The translations under genes and the position numbers were made by a program. Below the pieces are notes generated by a model, which was not told where the DNA came from, ran no database searches, and saw only the letters and a list, made by a program, of their open reading frames with translations. Below are positions 12,701-24,700 of a stretch of DNA of 64,000 bases, one piece after another. The stretch comes from Tanypteryx hageni (Eukaryota > Arthropoda > Insecta > Odonata > Petaluridae): the NCBI GenBank assembly GCA_028673005.1, contig CM054116.1, positions 34,134,854 through 34,198,853 on the forward strand, read 5' to 3'. How positions within the stretch are numbered: position 1 is the stretch's first letter; every line of letters starts with the position of its first letter.

Positions 12701-15700
12701 AAGACTCAAAAATGAAATCAATCTGTTCAAAAACAATTATTATAGTGCTTTTTTCTTTCTGTGAATTTTGGTAGGGCCATGGCCCTATGCCAGCGGCCGC
12801 CCCTGCCCATAAGTAGGGTATGGACAAGGTGGCATTTGTCATAGGAACTGCTTGCAGAAGGCACCAAATGTTCCCACAAAAATGCCAAAAGTTTATTTTC
12901 TCATAACTAAGTATTAATTTAATACTCAAATGTTAAAACTACTTTTAATAAAACTGCTATAATTCTTTATTAAAATGCAGGAAAAATAATATTCTACATA
13001 ACTAAGGTGTTTCCTAAAATGCCTAAGGTCATTCACATCATTCAAGTCCACATGAAATCATAAGTCATAATTCTCTCAAAAGAAAACATTTAGAAATTAC
13101 CGATTTTAACATGAAATTGCACCATCTCACTCACTCTCTCTCAAAAATACTTTTAATAATGATTCATATCATTCATGCTGTCACATGAAACTCCAGTATT
13201 GGATACATACTTCAAAAGTTACTCTATACATCATACATAAAATTACAATAAATACAGCTGCAAAAATCGTATTTCATGACCAAAATCACAAATACATGCA
13301 TCAGTACCAATGTTATCATCTCATTCAAGTCATGTGTGATGAAAATCCCATGACTTCACCTTCAGCTCTACTTACAACAATGGCTTGGGATCTGCAATAC
13401 AGATACCCAATGGCCGGAGCCCCAAGCAACTGCAGAGTGTAATCTTGAGTGTTGTAAGGCCTTGAACCACCATTGCCTTTCTGCTGAATGCCTGGCTACT
13501 GATAACATGAATGATAACAAACAGTTTATTGCAGGGGTGGGCAATCTTTTCTGCATAGTGAGCCACAATGGTGGTTGCAAATACTTTCACAGGGCTCATT
13601 GGAAGTTGCATTTGATTCTCTGAGTTGGACTAGACTTTAAATTGGAAGTTACCTAGTGATTCTGAGGTATCATACAAATGAAAATCAAATCTAAATAAGG
13701 ATTTCAGGATTAAAATTTCAAATTTGAAGGTTTTATTATGATTTTCACTGGAAAAGATGAATGCATTAAATGCATTAAATTTTACAGATTAATTTTTTAT
13801 CATAACGGGTTGTATAAAATTCTTTCTGGGGGCCTAAACCCTGGTTTAGTGCATTGGAAAAATTACATGTGTGATAATCAACTAATTTTTTCTTCTGGAG
13901 TTTAAAAATAGAGGATATGCGTATCATTCTTTTGATATACCACTAATAATAATGAGAGAAAAGTGAGATAGATTTTAATAGGCGATATTCTGACGTCAAT
14001 CCCGTCAAGAACGTGCTTGGAGAACATTGAGACATCCTGTGCAAAAACCATGTAGTATATAACTGTGAACAGCCATTTTGAGGGGAAGAAGCGAACAATC
14101 TCTGGACTGATTCGCCAAACAATGGGCTTGGTCCATTATCGCCTTTGCCACAATTTTGTCCGTTAAATCGGAAGTCCGCTAAACCGAGGTCCGTTAAATC
14201 GAGGGTTTACTGTAATAGCAAAAAAAACACAATGATGTACAATAACTTTAGAAGCGGTATACGACCTGTAATAAAAATGAGGTATGTTAAATAAAACGAA
14301 TATAAAAATTAATCAGTTGGCCCATTCATCTTCACAAAACATGCACACACAGGAAATAAAAAACATGCATAAAATTCAAGCAAAAATACCACCGCATAAG
14401 TCATCAATAAATGTCCCTGATATCACACACCGATCCAATATATCTACATCATAGCATTAGGTAAGCATAAAACCAAGCCATATAGTAAAGTAAAATATCA
14501 TACACCATAATTAAAGTACCCTGGATCAGTCAGTTGTCATGAAACAACAGACTAAAAACTCACTTTGCGAACACAAAAACAAATTGTCTAATTAATAAAT
14601 ATATCACTCACTATAATAAAAACAAATTTAGTATGCATATTAATAAAACTACATAATATCAATAAATTCATCCAATAAATCAGATTCCTCCTTAACAATA
14701 AATGTCTTGTAGATGGTAGCTCGTAATCACTTTGGCTCCAAGTTGAACAGTTGTATAAAACTCCTTAAGCCAAAAAAAATTGTAGGGTAAGCCCTATGCA
14801 TTTCGCCCACTAAGTGGGCATCTTCAGGGGAGAACCTGCCTTGGCAGTGAACAAGGTTCAACTTGTTCACTGCCAAGGCAGGTTCTCCCCTGAAGATGCC
14901 CACTTAGTGGGCGAAATGCATAGGGCTTACCCTACAATTTTTTTGGCTTAAGGAGTTTTATACAACTGTTAAATAAATGTCTTGTCACATAGTATCACAC
15001 CATTCCGAATAGGTCAATGTACTCATCTGCAAAGTGCTATGCCACACACACATCCGATCGGCTGTGCCATTCACACACTACCCCATAGCGCTATGGAGTC
15101 TCACTCACATCAACCTATGTGTTATACCATATGTCATACAATTCGTCAATACATACGTAAAAGTCTTTGCACAGCCTATGCAATCATATTTCATGTCATT
15201 GTCATCAAAAACCTTATTGTATAACTAATAAAGCAAGAAAATAATGCATAAACACATTGATGGCCGAAAGTATTAAAACAACTTACCTACAGGTTTACAA
15301 AATACCTTTCCGCACATTATATACATCACACGTATTGTAAGGTGACCCTCCTACTGTCTGCACTAGGCTTTTCTCCTGGACACTCCATTCCGGCCTCGCC
15401 GTCCTGGAAATCGGTGTCTTGTCCCTCGCTGTCCTATATGTCGCTCTTGTCACTTGATGTCCCAGGCTATCTTGTCCATCGGTGGCCAGTCCTCTGCATT
15501 GCTCCACAGTGGCGTCTTGCCAACCATTTGATGCCTGATAAACTAATTTTTTAGGATTGAATTCAATTATCATTTAATTGTTTCTATGCGAATTTAAGTT
15601 TCTAAAAGGTTCGACAACCTGCAAGATTTTAGAAATATTGAAAAATAGTCTAAGGTGAATTTAAAACCACACCCATGAAGAGGGTGCTAAGAAGAACTAT

Positions 15701-18700
15701 CGAACATTCCATTTTTTGGATATAGCAAAAGGAGTATTATGTAAAAACAGTATTAAATATTTTTCCGTGTTATTTAGATATATGCTATATATGGTAATGG
15801 AATATTCAGTTAACTTACCAATCCTGTACTCCGGTCGCACAAATGATCCATTGGTACACAATCATGAATCCCAGTTTACTAAAGGTCACAAGGCAAGAGT
15901 TACTACAATTTAAGTTACCCTGCGCTATAGCCTATCGAAGAACTAATAGAGAAATTTAACGTCAAATTTATAAATTTAAATAAATCTATTAAATTTAAAT
16001 TAAACACAGGTGCAAAATGCACATCGTTAGTAACTACACTCCACTACTAAGGCAATTTGCGCCTGTGCATTAGCGTTAACAATTGAAAAATATTACAATT
16101 TTTACTGTAAAATGGAATCATTCGCCGAACACGGAACTTTTCCGAGTGAACTCTACTGGTCTTCCTGAATGTGCACATACGGAAAGCTTGTTAATACTTC
16201 CTCTGGGAGGAAGTATTATCTTTGCCTCGTTCGCTTTTAGTACGAACACTCTGAACGTTTATTCCAAGTGATCCCTACTGATCTTTCTGTGCGTGCACGG
16301 TTTACACTTGCCCTATGAGGAAGTGTTATCGTTGCCTCGTTCGTTGTCGGTAGGAACACTCGAAACGTTGATTCCAAGTGAACTGTACTGGTTTTCCCAC
16401 ATGTGCACATACGGAAAGCTTGTTAATACTTCCCCTTGGAGGAAGTAATGTCGTTGCCTTAGTATGAACACTCGGAAAGTTGATTCCAGTGAACAGTAAT
16501 GATTCCTCCTACAAAAGTTAAAGGGTAAAGGTATAAAACGCGTGAAGATAAAAAATCTTTGACAAGGAAAATTTAGGATCAGGTACACACCAGTGTGTTA
16601 GTATTAGTAATGGTAGTCTACTCTCACTACTTATTAGAATGTACCCTATTCTAAAATTAGTTAACTAACTCTTCGCATAGCACTGTTTGAATGACAAATA
16701 TAGAAATGGTTGCGGACTGGGGTATAAGAGTTAAAAAGAGAAAAACATTCAATGCCACCACCATGAAGCCAGAAGATCACAGAACTTGAAATAAAAAGGC
16801 AAAGCTAAGTTAAAATCTAACGTAAGTGAAAATTCATATGAAACCAGGGCAACCGCTTCCTACGCTAGCAAATATTCTTATTCTAACCTATGGGTTAAAT
16901 TTAGAGATAATTAAGCTGGGAAATTGAGTAGTAGAGGCTGCTGCACGATTCGATGATTGTGATTCATGATGCCAGACTGTGTAGCGTGTTGTCCACATCC
17001 TGTAAATAAAAATACGATCATAAAGAATATTTTATAATCTTCAGTAAATAATCTTACGTTAGTTAAAATTTATTAATACCTTTAACTGAATACATATAGC
17101 AAGTAAATACAACTAGGACGTAGTGGTAAGAAGACGATTCGTTCGGAGATCTTAAATCATCGCAAAAATATTAGGAAATTGCCACGGAAGAAGCGAGAAT
17201 GCAGATCCATAGTATGGAATTCCAAATTGTCTGCGAGTTCAACAGAAGCACCAATGCCCTAGACGCTTAGACCAGAAACCGGCAATCGATTTAGCAAATG
17301 CCACTTTTTTATTTAGATAGAAATTGGCATAAGAAGAGCCGCAATAAAGGTTCTTATTAAAAAAATTCAAATTATATTTTAGAATATTCATGTAAGTAAA
17401 CGTGGATTTTTGGTAATTGAAGTCACCTGCAAATTTGACGTTCTATACACTTTGGGCCGTATTCTTAGTTCTGTTAGTCCAGGTCTAAGGACGGTATAAG
17501 GAAGTTAGTCCTGCATTTCTGCTAAAACGGTATTCATAGTGTCGTTTTATCGACGACTGGCGGTAGTCCCGGGTTACTTAGTCCTGGACGAGCTAAACCA
17601 ACGATGAGCAGGTTTACCAGCGGTTTAAGCTGAGTTGGGACGCCATTGTTTCTCCAGTTACCTGCGAAGGTGCAAGCCCCAGGGGTGGGGTGGCGTCGAT
17701 TTCGACTAACCCACACCAAGACCGGACGTGCGCGGCGAAGAGCCGCACCCTTCCCGAGGTGCAGGTGTTTAACACTAAACACGCCGGATCTAGAGTTGGA
17801 CCTCGATAACTCATCCCGTTTGGGAACGCATACCCAGGGGACTCCACCACCGGCCGCCGGTGCCGGAAAACGAGTAGCCGGCCCTATAGGTTAATCCTGG
17901 TAGTTCGTGCCGCCAGTGGGGCACGGACGCGTCGGGCCAACGTGTGGTCCTGCCTTGAATGGCCCTCGGAAGCGAGGTGAAAAACTCCGCATTCTGCTTG
18001 CAGTTGCGGCGGGAATATTGCCAGCAGGCCGAGGTGTCCCGTAAAAGCGAAGGGGCGCGCTCTGGAAGCGTGCCTGAGTGCATACGTACTGTTTCTCCAG
18101 CTGTTGAAGTGATAGTGGGTGATTTCGTAGATTCAGTTAGTTTTCGGTGTATATTATTAGTTAGTGAGTTTAGTTAGTTTGTTTTATATCTTTAGTGGTG
18201 TCAGAGGTAGTAATGTAGTTGCATATATGTTAATGTAGTTTAGTTTGTTATAGAGTATTTACGTTAGTTTATTGTAGTTTCATTTCTTTGTATAACTAGT
18301 TTCTTATTTTAGTTTCTTAATTTTGCGAGTAAGTTATTTTATGATTAATTAACTCTTTCTTTTTTAGTTTTTTTAGGTATAATTTAGGATTAATTCGTTT
18401 AGTTAACTGTTATTGTTATCGTTTGGGTTGTTTGTACTTAGTCGTTTAGCTTTTCGTTACTTGTTGATTTTTATCGTTGTTTCTTTCTGTTACTGCGTCG
18501 TTATTTATTTAGTACTGATTCTTATTAATGTTATTTGATTTGTTAATACTTAAATGACGGCGTCAGATTACAAGGAGTTGGAGATGATGCATGACGAAGT
18601 CTCCAGCAGTTGAAGTGATAGTGGATGATTTCGTAGGTTCAGTTAGTTTTCGGTGTATATTATTAGTTAGTGAGTTTAGTTAGTTTGTTTTATATCTTTA

Positions 18701-21700
18701 GTGGTGTCAGAGGTAGTAATTTAGTTGCATATATGTTAATATAGTTTAGTTTGTTATAGGGTATATACGTTAGTTGAGATAAAATCCCGTATTTGACCGA
18801 GAATTTTAAAAATTTCAATTAATTTTTTATCGACCACGTAAAAGATAATTTATTATTTCATTAATATAATAATGTTTTGTAAATAAGTTCTGCGATTTTC
18901 AAAATAATTTTTCGAAAGCATCAATTGAAATGTTAATATTGAACCAGAATAGCCAACCTTACATGTTAATGTTACATAACTTTAGTTGTGAATCAATAAA
19001 TTTATGAAAATGGACCGTTGCAGAAATCTCAACGAGAAGCGGATGAGAATCATATCTAAATGTATCATACTTGAACCATAATTACGAGGGCGGATTAATA
19101 AGTAATATGCAGTGCCGTCCCAAAATATTTTGGCTTCTGGAGCAAGCCTACTGGAGAGAAGACTGAATTTTCTGATTTGAAATATAAAATTGTTATATGT
19201 TAAAATATAAACTAGACTGCCCATCGCAATTTGTTTTACACATCATAGGAAGCATATTGGGAGAGGATCGCTAATTGGACAGAACTGCTAAAACCTTCCT
19301 TTCCAATCACTGACGATGATGTTCCTTTCTCCCTCTCGGCCAGGAGCGAAGCAAGAGGGGGCGAGCGGGTGACCGCCCCTGGCGCCGAAGCTCTAGGGGC
19401 GCAAAACAGTCCAAACAAGAACACTTCAAGTCGATACTTTGTAATGTATTATTTAATAACTAGCGTAATTGCTCCTCAAATATGTCGGGATTATGATAAA
19501 AGTGTTCCAAATATATTTGATTTCGATATGCAAAATCAGTAAGATATGCTAAAGGATGAGCCCCTTGTCAAAAATGAAGTAATAATAATAAATAAATAAT
19601 AATATCCCCTCCCTCCCCCTCGCCGTCCCTCTCTCTTTCCTTCCCTCTCTCCCTCCCTCTCTGCCTCTCTTTTGTCTCACCTCCCCCCTCTCTCATTCCT
19701 TTCTGTCCCAATCCATAACTCTCCCTCTTTATCTCTTTCCTCCTTTCCTTTTCTAATTATGTACCTCCCTTACTCTCTATGTACCTTCCGTTCTATATCC
19801 CTTCCCTCCGATCTCTCTCCCCAGATCCCCTCTCTCTTACTCTATATCTATATAGTCGTTTATATAAGCAAAAGAACCCAAACTAAATCCCAGTCCCATG
19901 AGGATTGCGTAATTTCACGAAAAATCCTACTATAATTTAAGGCAGTCTATGCACTCGTATATATTACATGTCTGCGGGTTGAGAAAACAATTGATTCTCG
20001 AATTTTAACAATGATGTGGTCGGCAAGGCAACATCCCATTTAAAAGCCGATATTTTCCCAAAAGATGTTATTTTAAATGTTTAATGTGAGAGATTTCGAG
20101 AGGTAGGCGGAAAAAGATTAATAGAAAAAGAAGCTTCATTAATTTTCCTAAAACATAGTTTAAATTCGAAGATAGTACGTCAATTTTTTCTAATTTTAAT
20201 TTCCAAAAGAATAAAAACCTACACTTTAAAAAGTCGCTTTTTACGTGCTATCTTACGGAAAATGGAAATCACCCCCCTGTTGTCGAACCCGGGTCTTTTT
20301 CGTATTTTTGTCGTCATTTAATTTTTATATCTGAATCAAACAGTCCTGCGAAATTTCAACCTTCCACCTTATCGGGAAGTTTGTTAATTAAAACGCGTTG
20401 AAAAGTGCCATTGGTGATGCCAGCGTCTCACACAGACAGACAGAACTGAAAAACTATATGTAAGATTTGTAATGTATTACTTGTCGTAGAGTAAGCTTTA
20501 TTTGGTGTATTAAAAGAAACGAAATTTCTATGAATTCAACTATCAATTCGTTAAGGTACTCCTGTCTGACCTTCAAAAAAATAATGGCCATGCGATATTA
20601 TGCACTCGGGTTCGAGTGTGAATATATTTTTCAGCTGTTTCTACTGTCTCAGTGAGAACACTCCCTTCCGAGGGAAGAAGTGCCTATCTCTCAAAACCTA
20701 GAGTACATATTTTATTCTGACCGTAATTTCGGACATGCAGGTCCAAGAGAACTTTCCTGCTCCATAACACTAAACGCTCTTTTCATCCTTTTTCTGACGA
20801 ACGTCGTGTCCGCGGCAGGATTAGAACTCGTGAATCGAAGGGTGGAGAACTGACGCGCTGTTCATTCCTTTATCCTATGGATGTTTCAATTTCAACAAAA
20901 TACTTGATTCATTACTGTGATATATATTTCTAAAGCATCTCTTTTGTCTCAACACAAATTGAGTTTGAGATCCCTTCTGGAAAGGGCTTTAAGGTGGCCA
21001 TACACGCTACGGTTTGCCGGAAGGCCTGCCCTCCGAGAGGCAAACCTGGAGGTAAACCTGAACCCTCTGAGACTTGCCAGGAGGCTCGGAGGCTCGTTTT
21101 CCGACCATCCCTTCCGGCCGAATTCCCCACACGCTCCGGCTTGCCGGGAGGTATCCCTTCCTAGAAGCAAACCTTCCGGCAAACCGTAGCGTGTATGGCC
21201 ACCTTAAGGGAAAACTAGGTCTCACTTTCCTTAGTTTTAAGTCATCCAGTGTTGCCACATTGGTGGCCGTTCTATTTATGTATATGGTTTTAAAGTAACG
21301 TCGCTGTTATCTCTGCATTATCCTCGCTGAATATGGAGGCAAATATAAAATAACAAAGTTAAATCCGTTATTACGCTAATATAAAACAATTTAATTTATC
21401 ACTTAGAGAAGATCCGTTTTAATAAAAGAAAGTCTCATTCTTTCAATGTGTGTGTCAGAGTTTAGGAGGTAATGCAAATGACTAGAACGGCAAGTTCGAT
21501 TTCGATCATTCTTTTGCCAGTCAATCGGTTCGTCCGGTTTTAAACTGGTCCATTAAAAGGCAATTAGTTCGATTCCAGAAAATTTCTTTCTCTATTTGAT
21601 TAGCATGTGATTTTCAAGAAACATTTTCTTCATTAGAGTTTCATTGGAGCGAGTATAGAATATTTTACTTTCTATTAAAAAGTGTTTAAATCGAGATACC

Positions 21701-24700
21701 AACTGAAAACTTATTGTTAGACATATCTACGGGCAATAGAAGAAAGTTTATTTTTATTGCTGAGAGAATTTGAATCCGTTGCGAATTAGCCAAAAGTCAG
21801 TTTTTAATCTGAATAAACGACTATTTTTCACGTTGTTAACAATGAGAATTTTTAACTATCATGACAACTCGTATTGTCGCCACATTTACAAGTCCAATGC
21901 TTTTATATGGGACTAGCGTTATTGCCCGTCGAATATACTGCTATGCGTGAATTATGCGTTCAGTTAAAATAAAAAATTAAGGAAACCTGCTTTTATATGC
22001 ACTAAAAAGTAAACAATTACTAGTAAATTCATATAATCCAATGTTTCAGAAAGCAAAAATAGTTTTTGGCCTATACACTACAAAACAATTTTCCTTTGGC
22101 CTTTAAAATAAATGAAGTATAGATATTTTGCCGGTTAATCCGGTGAAATGGAAAACAAAGTTATGAATGCATTATTTAATGGTGAAAGCGAATTCAGCAA
22201 GAGTTCTTCAGTTGGTATCTTTGCCTTTTGCTAAAATTCCCTGCTCAACGTTTTTAGGTATTGCGGGACGCGAAAGCTCGCAACTATGTTGACGGCATTG
22301 GAGTCCACTGGTATTGGGATAATTTTTATCCAGCAGAGTCCCTCGACAGAACTCACGAGGCGCATCCGGACAAATTCATTCTTGCTACAGAAGCATGCAT
22401 AGGTGAGTTGTGATTTGATTTCTACCTTTCGTTAACATTTCTCATTGACCACATAACCCAGCGGTTCCCAACCTGGGTGCCACGGCACACTGGGGCGCCG
22501 CAGCTGATTTTTAGGGGTGCCGCGATAAAACTAGTTTTGTAAATAAATCAACGATTTGGATGTGTTTAAAGGTAACTAACTAATTAATGTTTTCTCTAAT
22601 AAATTGATAATAATATGGTGCCAACAAATGGATATGTCCAGACGTTGTATTACTCGTTTGTGAGAATATAAAAACCTTGTTTGAAGGTTGGGATGCCGCG
22701 AAATTCTGTTTATCTTTGAAAGGGTGCCTCGCCTACAAAATGGTTGGGAACCACTGTCATAACCTCTTCCAATGTAAAAGATTATAAAAAGATGAATCCC
22801 ACTTGGATGGAAATAAATTTTAACAGCAAAAAATTACTTCTCAATCTCCATAAATACTGTATGAAAAATTGAATTAATATTTGTAGTATGCAGAAAATTT
22901 ATGAATTCCCTTTTAGCTTGTATCCTTAAAGCGCCTAAAAATTTCTGATTAAGAAATGGAAACTCTGAAGAATTAAAATAACATAACCTATTGTGTATCT
23001 TAAAATAGCTACCTGAAAATTTCATTGACATTAAACATTAAATCTAATTAAAGTTGACCAATGAATTACTTTATTGAGCTCTGTGAGTATTCCAATGACA
23101 CCCATTTGATGCAAAATGGAAGACTCCTCAAGTTATACAATGGAAAATGTTATTAAAAATTGTCGTGCAGGTGACAAGCCATGGGAATTGGAAAAGGTGC
23201 TCTTGGGATCCTGGAGTCGCGGAGAGGCATACATGAGAGATATACTCGAGGTAATTAATAGGGTGCATGTTTTGCTTCTTAGAAAACATTCGTGTCACAA
23301 AGCCGCCTATACCATGGATAGCACCTTAAAATAAAACTCTTAACTATACGCCGTGGCAGAACATTCCTTCGCTTCAAGAAAAGGAAACGAAGCATCGTTT
23401 TTGAATTTTTTAAATTCTCATTCGAGGGACTGGCTAATTATTTTCGTTACAACCGAGTGTCGTAATGTTCGAGGTTGCATGGGAACATAGAATCAACAGA
23501 CTTCAAATTCAGTTATTAGCCTACTTTCCAGATGGGAAATAGACGTATAGTTCGTCGCTGTGTCTGTCTGTCTGTCCGTCCGTCCCCCTATTAACTTTTG
23601 AACCGATATACCGATTTTCAAGACACTTGGTGGAGATCTCTTGCAACTGGAGTCAAGCTCTCGCAATTGAAAGTCCTGGGTTCGATTCCAGGAACTATCC
23701 TTTCCATTTGATTTACATGGGAAATCTGCAATCCATCGTGAAGGGTAATTTTCTCTTGCAGATTAAAATATCTTAGAATTGTAATATCGGAGAGCGGGAT
23801 TTGTACTTTTCTCTGAGGTAAGGAATGGAAATTCTAATTTTTATGGTATAATTTTGTTTATCAATCGTATTTCTTCAAATTTCGCGTAATTACTCTGGCG
23901 TTTTTGCAGTTTTTATAACTCATTATGAGAGTGTTGCCATAGCAACAACTATTGTTAGATTCGGATTCGATATAGCCTAGTACATACACGCATATATTTT
24001 TACAACACAAATATACATGATCAATTTAGTTTTCCGTTCGAATGTATTTGCAATACTGAATAACGCTAAATTATTAAAACTGCAGAACACAAAGAGTGCG
24101 GTGATTTTAATGCTAATATTAAAGCCAATATAAGTATTAAAATAAATGACTAAATGGAAAGTAGGCATCATAAGTTCCGTTTGGATCATCTTGTTTATGT
24201 AATCTTAAATTTCAAAATTTAACACAAAAAGCAGGGCTACCACAATATGTATAAGGAAAAATAATTTTCTGATTTCAAAGCAAATACAGTAGTATACAAT
24301 TATACTATGGCGAAATTGATGAAAAGCACTTCTATATCACGGTAAACCTGTGTACTTGTTATATATTACAATTGTATTGAAAGGAAAGTAGGCGGATTAA
24401 TTCTTTCCAGAACTACTTGTTATTTTCGTGCTCATTGATTCTCTCATGTTTTTCCAATCATTGAATCCACTATTGAGATCGGTAAGTGCATTGACCTTCG
24501 TTGTTTTCCATAAAAAATGCAAGGAAAACAAATTCAATATTTAGCAGATTGTTGATTTTTCAGTCCTCGCTCATTTTCCATTTCTTGTTCTTCTATCCTG
24601 AGAGTTTTCTTCTCATTTCAATTCTAAATAGGTAAAATTTTGGAAAAATTAAATTAATTTAAAACAATACAACTTTTACTATTGCTCAAAAAATTAGTAG

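Larger units (their letters stand above)
11066..22257 (+). other. Glucosylceramidase intron 6 (11.2 kb, repeat-filled)
   Basis: Begins GTGAGT and ends TTTTTAG. It holds the folded repeat copies at 11222-12090, a hAT terminus at 13532, a pogo-like terminus at 14158-14214, the large palindrome at 14746-14970, a three-unit minisatellite at 16149-16492, a GC-rich block and duplicated unit at 17640-18780, a pyrimidine tract with dispersed repeat at 19600-20310 and the TTAA MITE at 20993-21203. No exon of another gene was recognised in it. Confidence 0.9.

Noticed and set aside
14858..14971. Confirmed hammerhead ribozyme in the palindrome
   Set aside because: CTGAAGA-stem-GAAA is present, but I could not place the cleavage triplet and matching stems I and III; kept only as a hypothesis.
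15295..15573. Minus-strand 92-codon frame as a LINE reverse-transcriptase tail
   Set aside because: Only a vague compositional resemblance; no alignable motif could be defended.
23560..23640. TCTG/TCCG simple repeat as a separate feature
   Set aside because: GTCTGTCTGTCTGTCCGTCC is a short low-complexity run inside a degenerate repeat; no independent meaning.
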